Assembly (NCBI GenBank): GCA_902492935.1 | Contig: CABUNJ010000015.1 | Span: 1 to 57,802 of the forward strand | Length of the DNA stretch: 57,802 bases | From: an uncultured Collinsella sp. | GTDB lineage: Bacteria > Actinomycetota > Coriobacteriia > Coriobacteriales > Coriobacteriaceae | Reading direction: 5' to 3' | Shown: in pieces, positions 33,918 to 43,659 of the stretch | Numbering within the stretch: the stretch's first letter is position 1 | Layout of the letters: each line of letters begins with the position of its first letter | Translations under genes and position numbers: made by a program | The notes under the pieces: model-generated | Told to the model about the DNA's origin: nothing | The model's database searches: none | Seen by the model: only the letters and a program-made list of their open reading frames with translations

Positions 33918-36748
33918 TGGCTGCCAAACTCATCGATCTTTCCTTTACGCTTAACGGCCGTAAGGTCAAGGTTCAGATTGCCCCCGACACCATGCTCTTT
34001 GCACTACTGCGCGAGCAGGGGTGTGCGTCGGTGCGCTGTGCCTGCGAAACCACCAACTGCGGCCTGTGCACGGTGTGGCTCGACGGCGACCCGGTGCTGA
34101 GCTGCTCGGTTCCCGCCGCCCGTGTTGAGGGCCATACCATCACCACGCTTGAGGGCCTTAAGGCCGAGTCCGAGGCGCTTGCCCGCGCGATGGCTGCCGA
34201 AGGTGCCGAGCAGTGCGGTTTTTGCGCCCCCGGCCTCATCATGAACGTGCTGGCGCTCGCCCGCGCCGCCAAGGAGGACCCAAGCCTCGTCGCCACGCGC
34301 GAGGAGCTGTCGCGCCAGCTGGCCGGTAACCTTTGCCGCTGCAGCGGCTACGAGAGCCAGCTGCGCGCCATCGTGCGCTTCCTCAACGAGTCCGGCGTGC
34401 AGGTGGGCTTCGAGATGCCCGAGCTTCCCGTCAACGACACGAGCTCCGACGGTGTCTCCTACAAACAGATTACTCACAAGCAGCCCAAGAAGGACTCGAA
34501 GGCCCTGCTCGAGGGTCGTCCCGTCTACACCGGCGATATGGTGCCCGCCGGCGCGCTCATCGTTAAGCTCAAGCGCAGCCCGTATGCGCGCGCCAAGATC
34601 CGCTCCATCGATACGTCGCGCGCCCTGAAGGTACCCGGCGTCGTGGGCGTCTACACCTACGAGGACGTGCCCAAGCGCCGCTTTACCATCGCCGGCCAGA
34701 GCTATCCGCAGCCGAGTCCCTACGACCGCCTGATTCTCGAGAACCTCGTCCGTTACCAAAACGAAGAGGTGGCGATCGTCGCCGCCGAGACCGAGGAGGC
34801 TGCCGACAAGGCACTCAAGCTCATCAAGGTCGACTACGAGGTGCTCGAGCCGCTGCTCGACTTTACCCAGGCGCTCGATAACGACATCGTGGTTCACCCC
34901 GAGGGCGACGTGACCTTTATGTTCCCGCAGGGCGGCGACGTTGCTCGCAACCTGGTGTGCAGCGGTACCAGCGATTATGGCGATCTGGACGAGGCCTTCG
35001 CCCAGAGCGACATCGTCTTCACCCGCACCTACACCAGCCAGGCCACGCAGACCGCGCCCATGGAGACCTTCCGCGCCTTCGCGACGACCGACGCGTTCGG
35101 GCGAATCTCGGTGACCACCTCCACGCAGGTGCCCTTCCACGTGCGCCGCATGGTCGCGCAGTCGCTCGATATCCCGCAGTCGCAGGTGCAGGTCATTAAG
35201 CCGCGCATCGGCGGCGGCTTTGGCTCCAAGCAGACGGGCTGCTGCGAGATCTTCGTTGCGTTTGTGACGCAGCAGACCGGCCGTCCGAGCTACTGCTGCT
35301 ACACCCGCGAGGAGACCATCACCGCGGGCAATTCGCGCCACCAGATGCAGATGACCGTCAAGCTGGGCGCCATGAACGACGGCACCATCACGGCCATCGA
35401 TCTGCATACGCTGTCCAACGCCGGCGCGTACGGCGAGCACGCCACCACGACGATCGGCCTTTCGGGCCACAAGAGCCTGCCCATCTACAACCATGTGAAG
35501 GCGAGCCGCTTTAGCTGGGACGCCGTCTACACCAATACCAACCGCGGCGGCGCGTATCGCGGCTACGGTGCCACCCAGGGCCAGTTTGCCGTGGAGAGCG
35601 CCGTCAACGAGCTTGCCGACATGCTGCACATGGATCCCGCCGACCTGCGCCTTAAGAACATCGTGCGCGAGGGCGAGATTATGCCGCAGTACTACAACGA
35701 GAAGCTCAACGCCTGCGCGCTCGACCGCTGCCTGCTGCGCGCGATGGACATGATCGGTTGGCGCGACAAGCCGCTAGCCGTCGACCTGGGCGACCGCGTG
35801 CGCGCCCTGGGCTGTGCGCTCACCATGCAGGGCTCGGGCATTTCCAACGTGGACATCGCCGGCATCGACATGCGCCTGGAAGAGGACGGCTTCATTACCA
35901 TCGGTACCGGTGCCACCGATAACGGCATGGGCGTCGATACGATTCTGGCGCAGATTGCCGCCGAGGAGCTGGGCGTGGAGAGCTCGCTGATCGTGGTGCG
36001 CGGCGTGGACACCGACGTGTCGCCGTTCGATGCCGGCTCGTACGCGAGCTCGGGCACGTACGTGACGGGTCTGGCAGCCAAGAACGCCGCGACGGAGCTG
36101 CGCGAGAAGATCTGCGCCAAGGCTGCCCAGATGTGGGACGTGGACGCCGCCGATGTTGTCTTTGATGGTCAGTACGTGCGCCTGTCCGACGAGCGTGCCG
36201 CGCGTGAGCAGAACCGCTACCTCACGCTGCGCGACTTTGCCAACCTGTGCGTCAAGAACATCGCGGGCGGCGACGCGCTCACCTCGCACGCCTCTGCCTG
36301 CCTGCCCGTTTCGCCCCCGCCGTTTATGGCCGGCATTGCCGAGGTCGAGGTCGACAAGGCCACCGGCAAGGTGACTGTGGTGGACTATGCGGCGGCTGTG
36401 GACTGCGGCACCGTGATCAACGAGGCGCTCGCGCGCGTCCAGGCCGAGGGCGGCATTGCCCAGGGTATCGGTCACGCGCTCTATGAGATCGTGGAGCACG
36501 ACGACCGCGGCCGCCTGCGCACCGGCAACTTTATGAGCTACAAGTTGCCCACGCGCCTGGATATCGGCAGCATTCGCGTGGCCTTTGAGCCGAGCTACGA
36601 GCCGACGGGCCCGTTTGGCGCCAAGTCGATCGGCGAGGTCGTCATCAACACGCCGCTCGCCGCCGTTGCCTCGGCCGTGGCGCACGCCACCGGCCACCAG
36701 GTTCGCTCGCTGCCGATCACGCCCGAGAAGGCCCTGCTGGGGGAGTAG
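33917..36748 (+). CDS. Xanthine dehydrogenase-type molybdenum hydroxylase, [2Fe-2S] and molybdenum domains fused
   Basis: 943 residues. Residues 1-165 hold two [2Fe-2S] groups: CETTNCGLCTVW with an earlier and a later Cys, and CGFCAPG with LCRCSGYE. Residues 180-943 are the molybdopterin domain: GGGFGSKQT, NRGGAYRGYGATQ and the catalytic Glu in GAKSIGEV near the end. This fusion of the small and large subunits is the layout of the selenium-dependent xanthine dehydrogenase-like proteins known from clostridia. It hydroxylates purines or aldehydes; the substrate is unknown. The nearby selenium genes make a selenium-dependent enzyme possible, which is inference. Confidence 0.85.
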   Translation: MAAKLIDLSFTLNGRKVKVQIAPDTMLFALLREQGCASVRCACETTNCGLCTVWLDGDPVLSCSVPAARVEGHTITTLEGLKAESEALARAMAAEGAEQCGFCAPGLIMNVLALARAAKEDPSLVATREELSRQLAGNLCRCSGYESQLRAIVRFLNESGVQVGFEMPELPVNDTSSDGVSYKQITHKQPKKDSKALLEGRPVYTGDMVPAGALIVKLKRSPYARAKIRSIDTSRALKVPGVVGVYTYEDVPKRRFTIAGQSYPQPSPYDRLILENLVRYQNEEVAIVAAETEEAADKALKLIKVDYEVLEPLLDFTQALDNDIVVHPEGDVTFMFPQGGDVARNLVCSGTSDYGDLDEAFAQSDIVFTRTYTSQATQTAPMETFRAFATTDAFGRISVTTSTQVPFHVRRMVAQSLDIPQSQVQVIKPRIGGGFGSKQTGCCEIFVAFVTQQTGRPSYCCYTREETITAGNSRHQMQMTVKLGAMNDGTITAIDLHTLSNAGAYGEHATTTIGLSGHKSLPIYNHVKASRFSWDAVYTNTNRGGAYRGYGATQGQFAVESAVNELADMLHMDPADLRLKNIVREGEIMPQYYNEKLNACALDRCLLRAMDMIGWRDKPLAVDLGDRVRALGCALTMQGSGISNVDIAGIDMRLEEDGFITIGTGATDNGMGVDTILAQIAAEELGVESSLIVVRGVDTDVSPFDAGSYASSGTYVTGLAAKNAATELREKICAKAAQMWDVDAADVVFDGQYVRLSDERAAREQNRYLTLRDFANLCVKNIAGGDALTSHASACLPVSPPPFMAGIAEVEVDKATGKVTVVDYAAAVDCGTVINEALARVQAEGGIAQGIGHALYEIVEHDDRGRLRTGNFMSYKLPTRLDIGSIRVAFEPSYEPTGPFGAKSIGEVVINTPLAAVASAVAHATGHQVRSLPITPEKALLGE

Positions 36749-36776
36749 CGGTTAGCGAACAAGTCGTAATGGGCGG

Positions 36777-36801
36777 GGCGGGGCAACTCGTCCCGCCTTT
36801 T
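36777..36801 (+). terminator. Terminator after the molybdenum hydroxylase genes
   Basis: GGCGGGG pairs with TCCCGCC around CAACTCG, followed by TTTTG. Confidence 0.75.
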
Positions 36802-36887
36802 GCACTCGTGGTGAGGTCGTGAGCTTGTAAAAGGTGTGCGTGCGCTTACCGTTCGTATCTGCTATCATTCCTAGTCTGTGCGCTCAT

Positions 36888-36971
36888 GCGGGCGTGGCGG
36901 AATTGGTAGACGCGCCAGATTTAGGTTCTGGTGGGATTCCCGTGAAGGTTCGAGTCCTTTCGCCCGCACCA
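36888..36971 (+). tRNA. tRNA-Leu (anticodon TAG)
   Basis: A class II tRNA of 84 nt with a long variable arm: acceptor GCGGGCG/CGCCCGC, anticodon loop ATTTAGG containing TAG, T loop TTCGAGT and encoded CCA. Confidence 0.96.
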
Positions 36972-37062
36972 TCGCACCTGCGTCGGCCCTGGCCGTCGCG
37001 ACACTTTGTTGCATAAAGGTACCAGCACCTCAGATAAGCTGGGCAGTATGAGGAGGAACGTG

Positions 37063-38361
37063 TTGAACATCACCGCTTCTGACGTCAAGGACGCCAAGCT
37101 CACCGCTACGGTCACCATCCCGGCCGCCGACGTCGACGCCGCGATCAAGAAGGCCTACAAGGACACCGCCAAGAAGTACCGCTTCCCGGGCTTCCGTGCC
37201 GGTAAGGCTCCCCGTCCGGTCATCGACTCCGCACTTGGCGCCGAGGCTACCCTCGCGCAGGCCACCAACGACCTGATCGCCGCCAACGAGCCCGCCGTCC
37301 TCAACGAGCTGGACATCGTCCCCACCAAGAACGGTGACTACAAGGAGCTCGACCTCGCCAAGGATCATGAGGACTACACCTACACCGTCGAGTTCTCCCT
37401 GCGTCCTGCTGCCGAGCTCTCCTCCTTCGACGCCGTCGAGATCGAGATGCCTCCCGCGGAGGTCACCGAGTCCGAGATCAACAACCAGGTCGAGATGCTC
37501 CTCAACTACCGTGCCACCTTCGAGGACGTCGAGGGTCGTGCCGTCGAGGCTGACGACTATGTGACCGTCGACCTCAAGGCCGTCGAGAACGCTGACAACT
37601 TCGCCGCCGAGGGCCGCATGCTCATCGCCGGTAGCGACAGCAACCCCAAGGAGTTCAACGAGGCCCTGATCGGCGCTAACGTTGACGACGTCAAGACCGT
37701 CACCTGGACCGACGAGGTCGAGGAGGGCGAGGAGGCCGAGACCCACACCGTCGAGGTCACCGTCAAGGGCATCAAGGTCCGCAACACCCCCGAGCTCACC
37801 GACGAGCTCGTCAAGTCCGACTTTGGCTTCGACAGCATCGACGCTATGCGCGACGCCATCAAGCTCGAGATCGAGCAGGACAAGGCTTCCCGCCTCCCGG
37901 CCGAGAAGGAGAACCGTTGCGTCGCCGCTCTTGCCGAGCGCCTGCAGCTCGACGAGATGGACGCCGACTACGAGCAGTCCGTCTTTGAGGAGCTTGGCCA
38001 GAACTTCCTGTCCAACCTCGCTGCCCGCGGCATGACCCTCGACACCTGGCTGCCCGCTTCTGGCCTGACCATGGAGCAGTTCGTCGGCGACCTGCACAAG
38101 CAGGCCAACGACGTTGCCCGCGAGTCCCTGGCGCTCGACGCCCTTGCCCGTGAGCTCAAGATCGAGGTCACCGAGGACGACGTCAACGCCGAGTTCGAGA
38201 AGGCTGGCGTCAAGGACGTCGAGGCTTCCAAGGCCGAGTTCATCGCCGATGGCCGTATGCCTGCTGTCCGCGAGTCCATCCGTCGCTCCAAGGCCGTCGA
38301 CCACCTGGTCGAGAACGCCAAGGTGACCGAGGTCGACGAGACCGCCAAGGACGCCGAGTAA
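37063..38361 (+). CDS. tig: Trigger factor (ribosome-associated chaperone/prolyl isomerase)
   Basis: 432 residues. The N-terminal ribosome-binding domain has the family signature FPGFRAGKAPRPVI. The central FKBP-like domain (about 150-240) and a helical C-terminal chaperone domain follow. It binds nascent chains at the exit tunnel. TTG 37063 is preferred because AGGAGG lies 6 nt before it; GTG 37060 and ATG 37048 are in frame but too close to or ahead of that site. It is the first of the tig-clpP-clpX group. Confidence 0.92.
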   Translation: MNITASDVKDAKLTATVTIPAADVDAAIKKAYKDTAKKYRFPGFRAGKAPRPVIDSALGAEATLAQATNDLIAANEPAVLNELDIVPTKNGDYKELDLAKDHEDYTYTVEFSLRPAAELSSFDAVEIEMPPAEVTESEINNQVEMLLNYRATFEDVEGRAVEADDYVTVDLKAVENADNFAAEGRMLIAGSDSNPKEFNEALIGANVDDVKTVTWTDEVEEGEEAETHTVEVTVKGIKVRNTPELTDELVKSDFGFDSIDAMRDAIKLEIEQDKASRLPAEKENRCVAALAERLQLDEMDADYEQSVFEELGQNFLSNLAARGMTLDTWLPASGLTMEQFVGDLHKQANDVARESLALDALARELKIEVTEDDVNAEFEKAGVKDVEASKAEFIADGRMPAVRESIRRSKAVDHLVENAKVTEVDETAKDAE

Positions 38362-38437
38362 TTCTCGCCACCTTGCTCGCGAGCGCTTGCATGTGCCCGT
38401 GATGGGGTAAAGTTATAAACCGGTTATCCGGTTGCTT

Positions 38438-38482
38438 CGTACGGTGCCAGCCAATGCATAGCATGCGGGCACCGTACGTTTA
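38438..38482 (+). terminator. Hairpin between tig and clpP
   Basis: CGTACGGTGCC and GGCACCGTACG form a perfect 11-bp stem with a 19-nt loop, followed by TTTAT. A second small palindrome, AACCGG-TTAT-CCGGTT, precedes it at 38418. It may end tig transcription in part. Confidence 0.6.
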
Positions 38483-38523
38483 TCTAGAACCACTATTGGT
38501 CCGTAAGAGAAATGGAGATACGT

Positions 38524-39144
38524 ATGATCGCTAAGTTCGATTCCGCCCTCGTGCCATACGTTATCGAGCAGACGCCGCGCGGCGAGCGCAGCTACGATAT
38601 CTATTCGCGCCTGCTCAACGACCGCATCATCTTCTTGGGCGAGGAGATCAACTCCGTCAGCGCCAACCTGGTCGTTGCCCAGCTGCTGCATCTTGAGAGC
38701 CAGGATGCCGAGAAGGATATCTCGCTCTACATCAATTCGCCCGGCGGTGAGGTCTACTCCGGCCTGGCGATTCTGGACACCATGAACTTCATCAAGCCGC
38801 AGGTCTCCACCATCTGCGTCGGTATGGCCGCGTCCATGGCCGCCGTGCTGCTTTCGGCCGGCGCCAAGGGTAAGCGCTTCTGCCTGCCGCACTCCAAGGT
38901 CATGATTCACCAGCCCAGCGGCGGTGCCCAGGGTCAGCAGACCGAGATCGAGATCGTGGCCGAGGAGATCAAGAAGACCCGCCGCGAGCTCAACCAGATC
39001 CTGTCCGATGCCTCGGGCCAGCCCATCGAGAAGGTTCAGGCCGATACCGAGCGCGACAACTACCTGACCGCTGCCGAGGCCCTCGACTACGGCCTGATCG
39101 ACCGTATCGTCACCTCGCGCGACCTCGCCGCGAAGGACGCCTAG
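38524..39144 (+). CDS. clpP: ATP-dependent Clp protease proteolytic subunit
   Basis: 206 residues. The serine protease triad is visible: Ser in CVGMAASMAAVLLS, His in PHSKVMIHQPSGG and Asp in ADTERDNYLTAAEA. ATG 38524 has GGAG 6 nt before it; ATG 38512 is in frame. It forms the barrel that degrades proteins fed by ClpX, encoded 1 nt after its stop. Confidence 0.95.
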   Translation: MIAKFDSALVPYVIEQTPRGERSYDIYSRLLNDRIIFLGEEINSVSANLVVAQLLHLESQDAEKDISLYINSPGGEVYSGLAILDTMNFIKPQVSTICVGMAASMAAVLLSAGAKGKRFCLPHSKVMIHQPSGGAQGQQTEIEIVAEEIKKTRRELNQILSDASGQPIEKVQADTERDNYLTAAEALDYGLIDRIVTSRDLAAKDA

Positions 39145-39145
39145 G

Positions 39146-40552
39146 ATGGCCGGTAACATGCAGGACAACTTCGACGAGAACGGCAACCCCATCCGCTGCT
39201 CCTTCTGCGGAAAAGAGCAGGGCCAGGTCCGTCGCCTCGTAAAGGGCCCGACCAACATTTTTATCTGTGACGAGTGCGTCGCCGCCTGTTCCGAGATTCT
39301 GGAGGAGTCGCTGGCTTCGGACTTTATGGACGCTGCCCGCAACGGCAAGCTACCGGGCTTCCTCAACGACCACGGTCAGGCTGCATCCCAGCCCGCCGTG
39401 GACCCCGAGACCGAGGGCTTTGAGCTCGAGGATGATCGTCAGGTCATCACGCACGTGCCGACGCCGCACGAGATCTATGACGAGCTTTCGGCCTATGTTA
39501 TGGGTCAGGAGGACGCCAAGCGCGCCATGTCGGTGGCCGTGTACAACCACTATCGCCGCGTGATTGAGGGCGGCGCTGCGGTGTCTGCCTTTGATGACGA
39601 CATGGGGTCGCAGTTCGATGACGATATGGACGAGGTAGAGCTCGCCAAGTCCAACATCCTGCTGCTCGGTCCCACCGGTACCGGCAAGACGTTGCTGGCC
39701 CAGACGCTCGCGCGCATCCTCGAGGTGCCGTTTGCCATCGCCGACGCCACCGCGCTTACCGAGGCCGGCTACGTGGGCGAGGACGTGGAGAACATCCTGC
39801 TTAAGCTCATCAACGCCGCCGATGGCGATATTGAGCGCGCGCAGGTTGGCATTATCTACGTGGACGAGATCGACAAGATCGCCCGCAAGGCCGAGAACCT
39901 CTCCATCACCCGCGACGTTTCGGGCGAGGGCGTTCAGCAGGCGCTGCTTAAGATTCTTGAGGGCACGGTGGCGAGCGTTCCGCCCACCGGCGGCCGCAAG
40001 CATCCCCAGCAGGAGCTGCTGCAGATCGACACGACTAACATCCTGTTCATCTGCGGCGGTGCCTTCGTTGGTCTGGACAAGATCATCGCCGACCGCGTGG
40101 GTAACAAGGGCGTGGGCTTTAACTCCGAGATCGCCGGCCCCACCTCGGTCGACGAGAACGATCTGCTGCGTCAGGTGCTCCCGCAGGACCTCAACGCTTT
40201 TGGCATGATCCCCGAGTTTGTGGGACGTACGCCCGTCGTCACCCAGACGCAGGCGCTTGACGAGGACGACCTGGTGTCGATCCTGACCGAGCCCAAGAAC
40301 GCCGTGGTGCGTCAGTACCGCAAGATGTTCCAGCTCGAGGACGTTGAGCTTGAGTTTGAGGATGCCGCCCTGCACGAGATCGCCCGCATGGCGCTCGCTC
40401 GCAAGACCGGCGCTCGCGGCCTGCGCTCCATCTGCGAGGACGTGCTGCAGCAGACGATGTTCGATCTGCCCAGTGAGGAGGGCGTTTCCAAGGTCGTTGT
40501 GACCGAAGCCTCCGTAAAGGGCGAAGAACAGCCCCAACGCATCTACGGGTAA
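39146..40552 (+). CDS. clpX: ATP-dependent Clp protease ATPase subunit ClpX
   Basis: 468 residues. The zinc-binding domain CSFCGKEQ with CDECVAAC is near residue 14-45, Walker A GPTGTGKTLL and Walker B IIYVDEIDKI lie in the AAA+ module, and the IGF-type loop that binds ClpP is expected near residue 350. It is longer than the usual 410-430 residues because of an acidic insert (FDDDMGSQFDDDMDE) just before Walker A and an acidic stretch after the zinc domain. It unfolds substrates for ClpP. Confidence 0.95.
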   Translation: MAGNMQDNFDENGNPIRCSFCGKEQGQVRRLVKGPTNIFICDECVAACSEILEESLASDFMDAARNGKLPGFLNDHGQAASQPAVDPETEGFELEDDRQVITHVPTPHEIYDELSAYVMGQEDAKRAMSVAVYNHYRRVIEGGAAVSAFDDDMGSQFDDDMDEVELAKSNILLLGPTGTGKTLLAQTLARILEVPFAIADATALTEAGYVGEDVENILLKLINAADGDIERAQVGIIYVDEIDKIARKAENLSITRDVSGEGVQQALLKILEGTVASVPPTGGRKHPQQELLQIDTTNILFICGGAFVGLDKIIADRVGNKGVGFNSEIAGPTSVDENDLLRQVLPQDLNAFGMIPEFVGRTPVVTQTQALDEDDLVSILTEPKNAVVRQYRKMFQLEDVELEFEDAALHEIARMALARKTGARGLRSICEDVLQQTMFDLPSEEGVSKVVVTEASVKGEEQPQRIYG

Positions 40553-40573
40553 ACCAGCCAAAAACGTGCTTGT

Positions 40574-40612
40574 AAATAGCCTCCGACCATCCGCGGTCGG
40601 AGGCTATTTTAT
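40574..40612 (+). terminator. Terminator after clpX
   Basis: AAATAGCCTCCGACC pairs with GGTCGGAGGCTATTT, a perfect 15-bp stem with a 6-nt loop, followed by TATAT. It is symmetric and could stop transcription in both directions. Confidence 0.9.
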
Positions 40613-40703
40613 ATATACGCAATAACCCCAACTACCTGTGTTATTCTGTGTGTTTGTTTAAGCCTCAGCGAAGTCATATCAGACTGAAGTAATCGATACC
40701 TAA

Positions 40704-40819
40704 GGGGAGGAATGTAGGCCCGATTTTCGTAGATTCCGCACGAGCCGAAGACCACTTAATGTGGTCTTCGAGCGAGCCCAGGACCTGACCGAGCGAAAAT
40801 CGGGCCTACATTCCTCCCC
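40704..40819. repeat. Nested inverted repeat in the valS leader
   Basis: The outer arms (40704-40729 and 40794-40819) are a perfect 26-bp inverted repeat. The inner hairpin is CGAAGACCAC-TTAAT-GTGGTCTTCG (40746-40770). The right arm ends in CCTCCCC nine nt before the valS ribosome-binding site AGGGAGAG, which it could cover. No T-box specifier or antiterminator sequence is seen. A relative lies behind valS at 43552. Confidence 0.9.
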
Positions 40820-40839
40820 GGCGGGACAGGGAGAGATAT

Positions 40840-43536
40840 ATGGAAGAGATGCCCAAGAATTACGATCCGTCGACCAACGAGCCGGCGATCCTGCAGAAGT
40901 GGCTCGACGGCGGCTACTACAAGCGCCGCGAAGGCGTGGGCGACTGCACCGTCACCATTCCGCCTCCCAACGTGACCGGCAAGCTCCACATGGGTCATGC
41001 CACCGACGACTCCATCCAGGACGCCATCATCCGTATGGCCCGCATGCGCGGCAAGTCCACGCGTTGGGTGCTCGGCACCGACCACGCCGGTATCGCTACG
41101 CAGACCAAGGTCGACAAGAAGCTCAAGAGCGAGGGCATCAGCCGCCTGGAGATCGGTCGCGACAAGTTTGTCGACGCTTGCTGGGACTGGACCCACGAGT
41201 ACGGCGGCATCATCGTCGAGCAGATCAAGCGCATGGGCTGCTCCGTCGACTTTGATAACGAGCGCTTTACCATGGACGAGGACTATGCCCAGGCCGTACG
41301 CAAGGTCTTTTGCGACTGGTATCACGACGGCCTGATCTACCGCGGCAAGCGCATCGTTAACTGGTGCCCCAACTGCACCACCGCCATCTCGGACGACGAG
41401 GCCGAGTACAAGGACGAGAAGGGCCACCTGTGGCATCTGCGCTACCCGCTGACCGAGCCTGTTAACGGCCAGGACTACATCGTCGTCGCCACCACGCGCC
41501 CCGAGACCATGCTCGGCGACACGGGCGTCGCCGTTTCCCCGAAGGACCCCGAGAAGGCCGCCTTTGTGGGCAAGACCGTCAAGCTCCCCATCGTCGACCG
41601 CGAGATCCCCATCTTTGAGGATTGGCATGTCGACGCCAACTTCGGCTCCGGCTTCGTCAAGGTCACCCCGGCCCACGACCCCAACGATTACGCCATGGGC
41701 CAGGCCCACGACCTGCCGCAGATCAACATCTTTGACGAGCACGCGGTGGTCGTCGAGGGCTACGGCGAGTTTACCGGCATGAACCGCGACGAGTGCCGCG
41801 AGGCCGTCGTCAAGTGGTTTGACGAGCACGGTCTGCTCGACCACGTCGAGGATCACGATCACTCCGTCATGCACTGCTACCGTTGCGACGCCGCACTGGA
41901 GCCGTGGCTGTCCGAGCAGTGGTTCGTGGCAGTCGACAAACTCAAGGGGCCGGCGCTCGACGCCGTCAACTCCGGCAAGGTCACCTTCCACCCCGCGCGC
42001 TGGACGCAGACCTACACCACCTGGATGGAGAACCTCAAGGACTGGTGCATCAGCCGCCAGCTGTGGTGGGGCCACCGCATTCCCGTGTTCTACTGCGAGG
42101 ACTGTGGCTGGGAGGACGCTCTTACCGTGGACACCGACGTGTGCCCCAAGTGCGGCGGCCATCACGTGCATCAGGACGAGAACGTGCTGGACACCTGGTT
42201 CAGCTCGCAGCTGTGGACCTTCGCCACGCAGGGCTGGCCGCAAAAGCCGGAGCTGCTCGAGGGCCATCACCCCACGACGGCGCTCGTCACCGCGCGCGAC
42301 ATCATCGCGCTGTGGGTCGCCCGCATGGTCATGAGCTCGCTGTACTTCCTGGACGAGGTGCCGTTTAAGGACGTCGTCATCTACCCGACGATTCTTGCCA
42401 AGGACGGCAGCCGCATGTCCAAGTCCAAGGGCAACGGCGTTGACCCCATGGATCTCATTGGCATGTACGGCGCCGACGCCATGCGCTTCAACCTGCTGAC
42501 CCTCTGCACCAACAACCAGGACGTCAAGTTCGACGCGAACATCGACAAGAAGACCAAGAAGCTCATCGACAGCCCGCGCACCGACCAGGCCAAGAGCTTT
42601 GTGACCAAGATCTGGAACGCCAGCCGCTTCCTGCTCATGAACATGGAGGGCTACACGCCTGGCGAGCCCGTCGTGGAGACGCCGGCCGACGCCTGGATGT
42701 TCAGCCGCCTTGCCAAGGCCGTGAAGATGGTCACCGAGGGTATCGAGAACTACACCTTTGGCGACATGGCCCGCGGCGTGCAGCAGTTCTTCTGGAACGA
42801 GGTCTGCGACTGGTACGTCGAGGTCACCAAGGCCCGTCTGAAGGGCGAGGGCCGTCTGCAGGCTCAGCGCAACCTGATCTTTGTGCTCGACACCTCCATT
42901 CGCCTGATGCACCCGCTCATGCCGTTTGTCACCGAGGAGATCTGGGACAATATGCCGGCGAGCGTGCTCGACCTGGATGCCGAGGGCAACGTGGACCGCG
43001 CCGAGGCGCTCATGATCGCCAAGTGGCCGGAGCCCGCCGACTACGTCAAGTACGTCGATGAGCCCGCCGAGCGCGCATTTGAGCTGTGCCGCACCGTCGT
43101 TTCCGCTGCCCGCGCCACGCGTTCGCGTTATCGCCTGAGCCCCAAGTCAGAGCTCGACGTGGTCGTGCGCGCCGGTGCTGAGGATATCGAGAAGCTCGAG
43201 AGCCTGCGCTCCACGATTGAGCCGCTGGCGAACACCGCCTCGCTGGTCATGGGTACCGACGTTGAGAAGCCGGCCGCGAGCATTGCTGTGGTCGACAGCG
43301 GCGTCGAGGTCTTTGTGGTGCTCGAGGGCAAGGTCGATCTTTCGGCCGAGAAGGCACGCCTGGAGAAGGAGATCGCCGCGGCCCAGAAGGAGCTCGCCGG
43401 TTGCGAGAAGACGCTCGCTAACGAGGGCTTCGTGGCCAAGGCCGCGCCTGCGGTGGTCCAGAAGAAGAGGGACCGTGCAGCTGAGCTCAAGGAGATCCTG
43501 GCTGCGCTGACTGCCCAGGTGGCTGACTTCTCGTAG
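40840..43536 (+). CDS. valS: Valine--tRNA ligase
   Basis: 898 residues. PPPNVTGKLHMGHA contains the HIGH motif, DGSRMSKSKGNG the KMSKS motif, and the CP1 editing domain lies between (TTRPETMLGDTGV). The C-terminal 70 residues are the coiled-coil arm typical of ValRS (EKARLEKEIAAAQKEL). ATG 40840 follows AGGGAGAG. A structured inverted repeat precedes it and a related one follows it. Confidence 0.96.
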   Translation: MEEMPKNYDPSTNEPAILQKWLDGGYYKRREGVGDCTVTIPPPNVTGKLHMGHATDDSIQDAIIRMARMRGKSTRWVLGTDHAGIATQTKVDKKLKSEGISRLEIGRDKFVDACWDWTHEYGGIIVEQIKRMGCSVDFDNERFTMDEDYAQAVRKVFCDWYHDGLIYRGKRIVNWCPNCTTAISDDEAEYKDEKGHLWHLRYPLTEPVNGQDYIVVATTRPETMLGDTGVAVSPKDPEKAAFVGKTVKLPIVDREIPIFEDWHVDANFGSGFVKVTPAHDPNDYAMGQAHDLPQINIFDEHAVVVEGYGEFTGMNRDECREAVVKWFDEHGLLDHVEDHDHSVMHCYRCDAALEPWLSEQWFVAVDKLKGPALDAVNSGKVTFHPARWTQTYTTWMENLKDWCISRQLWWGHRIPVFYCEDCGWEDALTVDTDVCPKCGGHHVHQDENVLDTWFSSQLWTFATQGWPQKPELLEGHHPTTALVTARDIIALWVARMVMSSLYFLDEVPFKDVVIYPTILAKDGSRMSKSKGNGVDPMDLIGMYGADAMRFNLLTLCTNNQDVKFDANIDKKTKKLIDSPRTDQAKSFVTKIWNASRFLLMNMEGYTPGEPVVETPADAWMFSRLAKAVKMVTEGIENYTFGDMARGVQQFFWNEVCDWYVEVTKARLKGEGRLQAQRNLIFVLDTSIRLMHPLMPFVTEEIWDNMPASVLDLDAEGNVDRAEALMIAKWPEPADYVKYVDEPAERAFELCRTVVSAARATRSRYRLSPKSELDVVVRAGAEDIEKLESLRSTIEPLANTASLVMGTDVEKPAASIAVVDSGVEVFVVLEGKVDLSAEKARLEKEIAAAQKELAGCEKTLANEGFVAKAAPAVVQKKRDRAAELKEILAALTAQVADFS

Positions 43537-43551
43537 ACGGTACTGGGGGAC

Positions 43552-43659
43552 GCGGTTTGGGGCATTGCTCGCTACTGCGAACAGTCCTGCTCGCACGAAG
43601 GCCACATTAAGTGGCCTTCGGCTCGTGCGGAACTTGTATCGAGCAAAGCCCCAAACCGC
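43552..43659. repeat. Nested inverted repeat downstream of valS
   Basis: The outer arms, 43552-43571 and 43640-43659, are 20 nt with one mismatch. The inner hairpin is CGAAGGCCAC-ATTAA-GTGGCCTTCG (43596-43620), extended by CGCACGA/TCGTGCG. The inner stem differs from the copy at 40746 by a compensating base-pair change, and the outer arms are unrelated. No T-run follows. Confidence 0.85.

Noticed and set aside
40613..40839. T-box riboswitch before valS
   Set aside because: No T-box sequence or specifier loop can be found; the visible structure is the nested inverted repeat.
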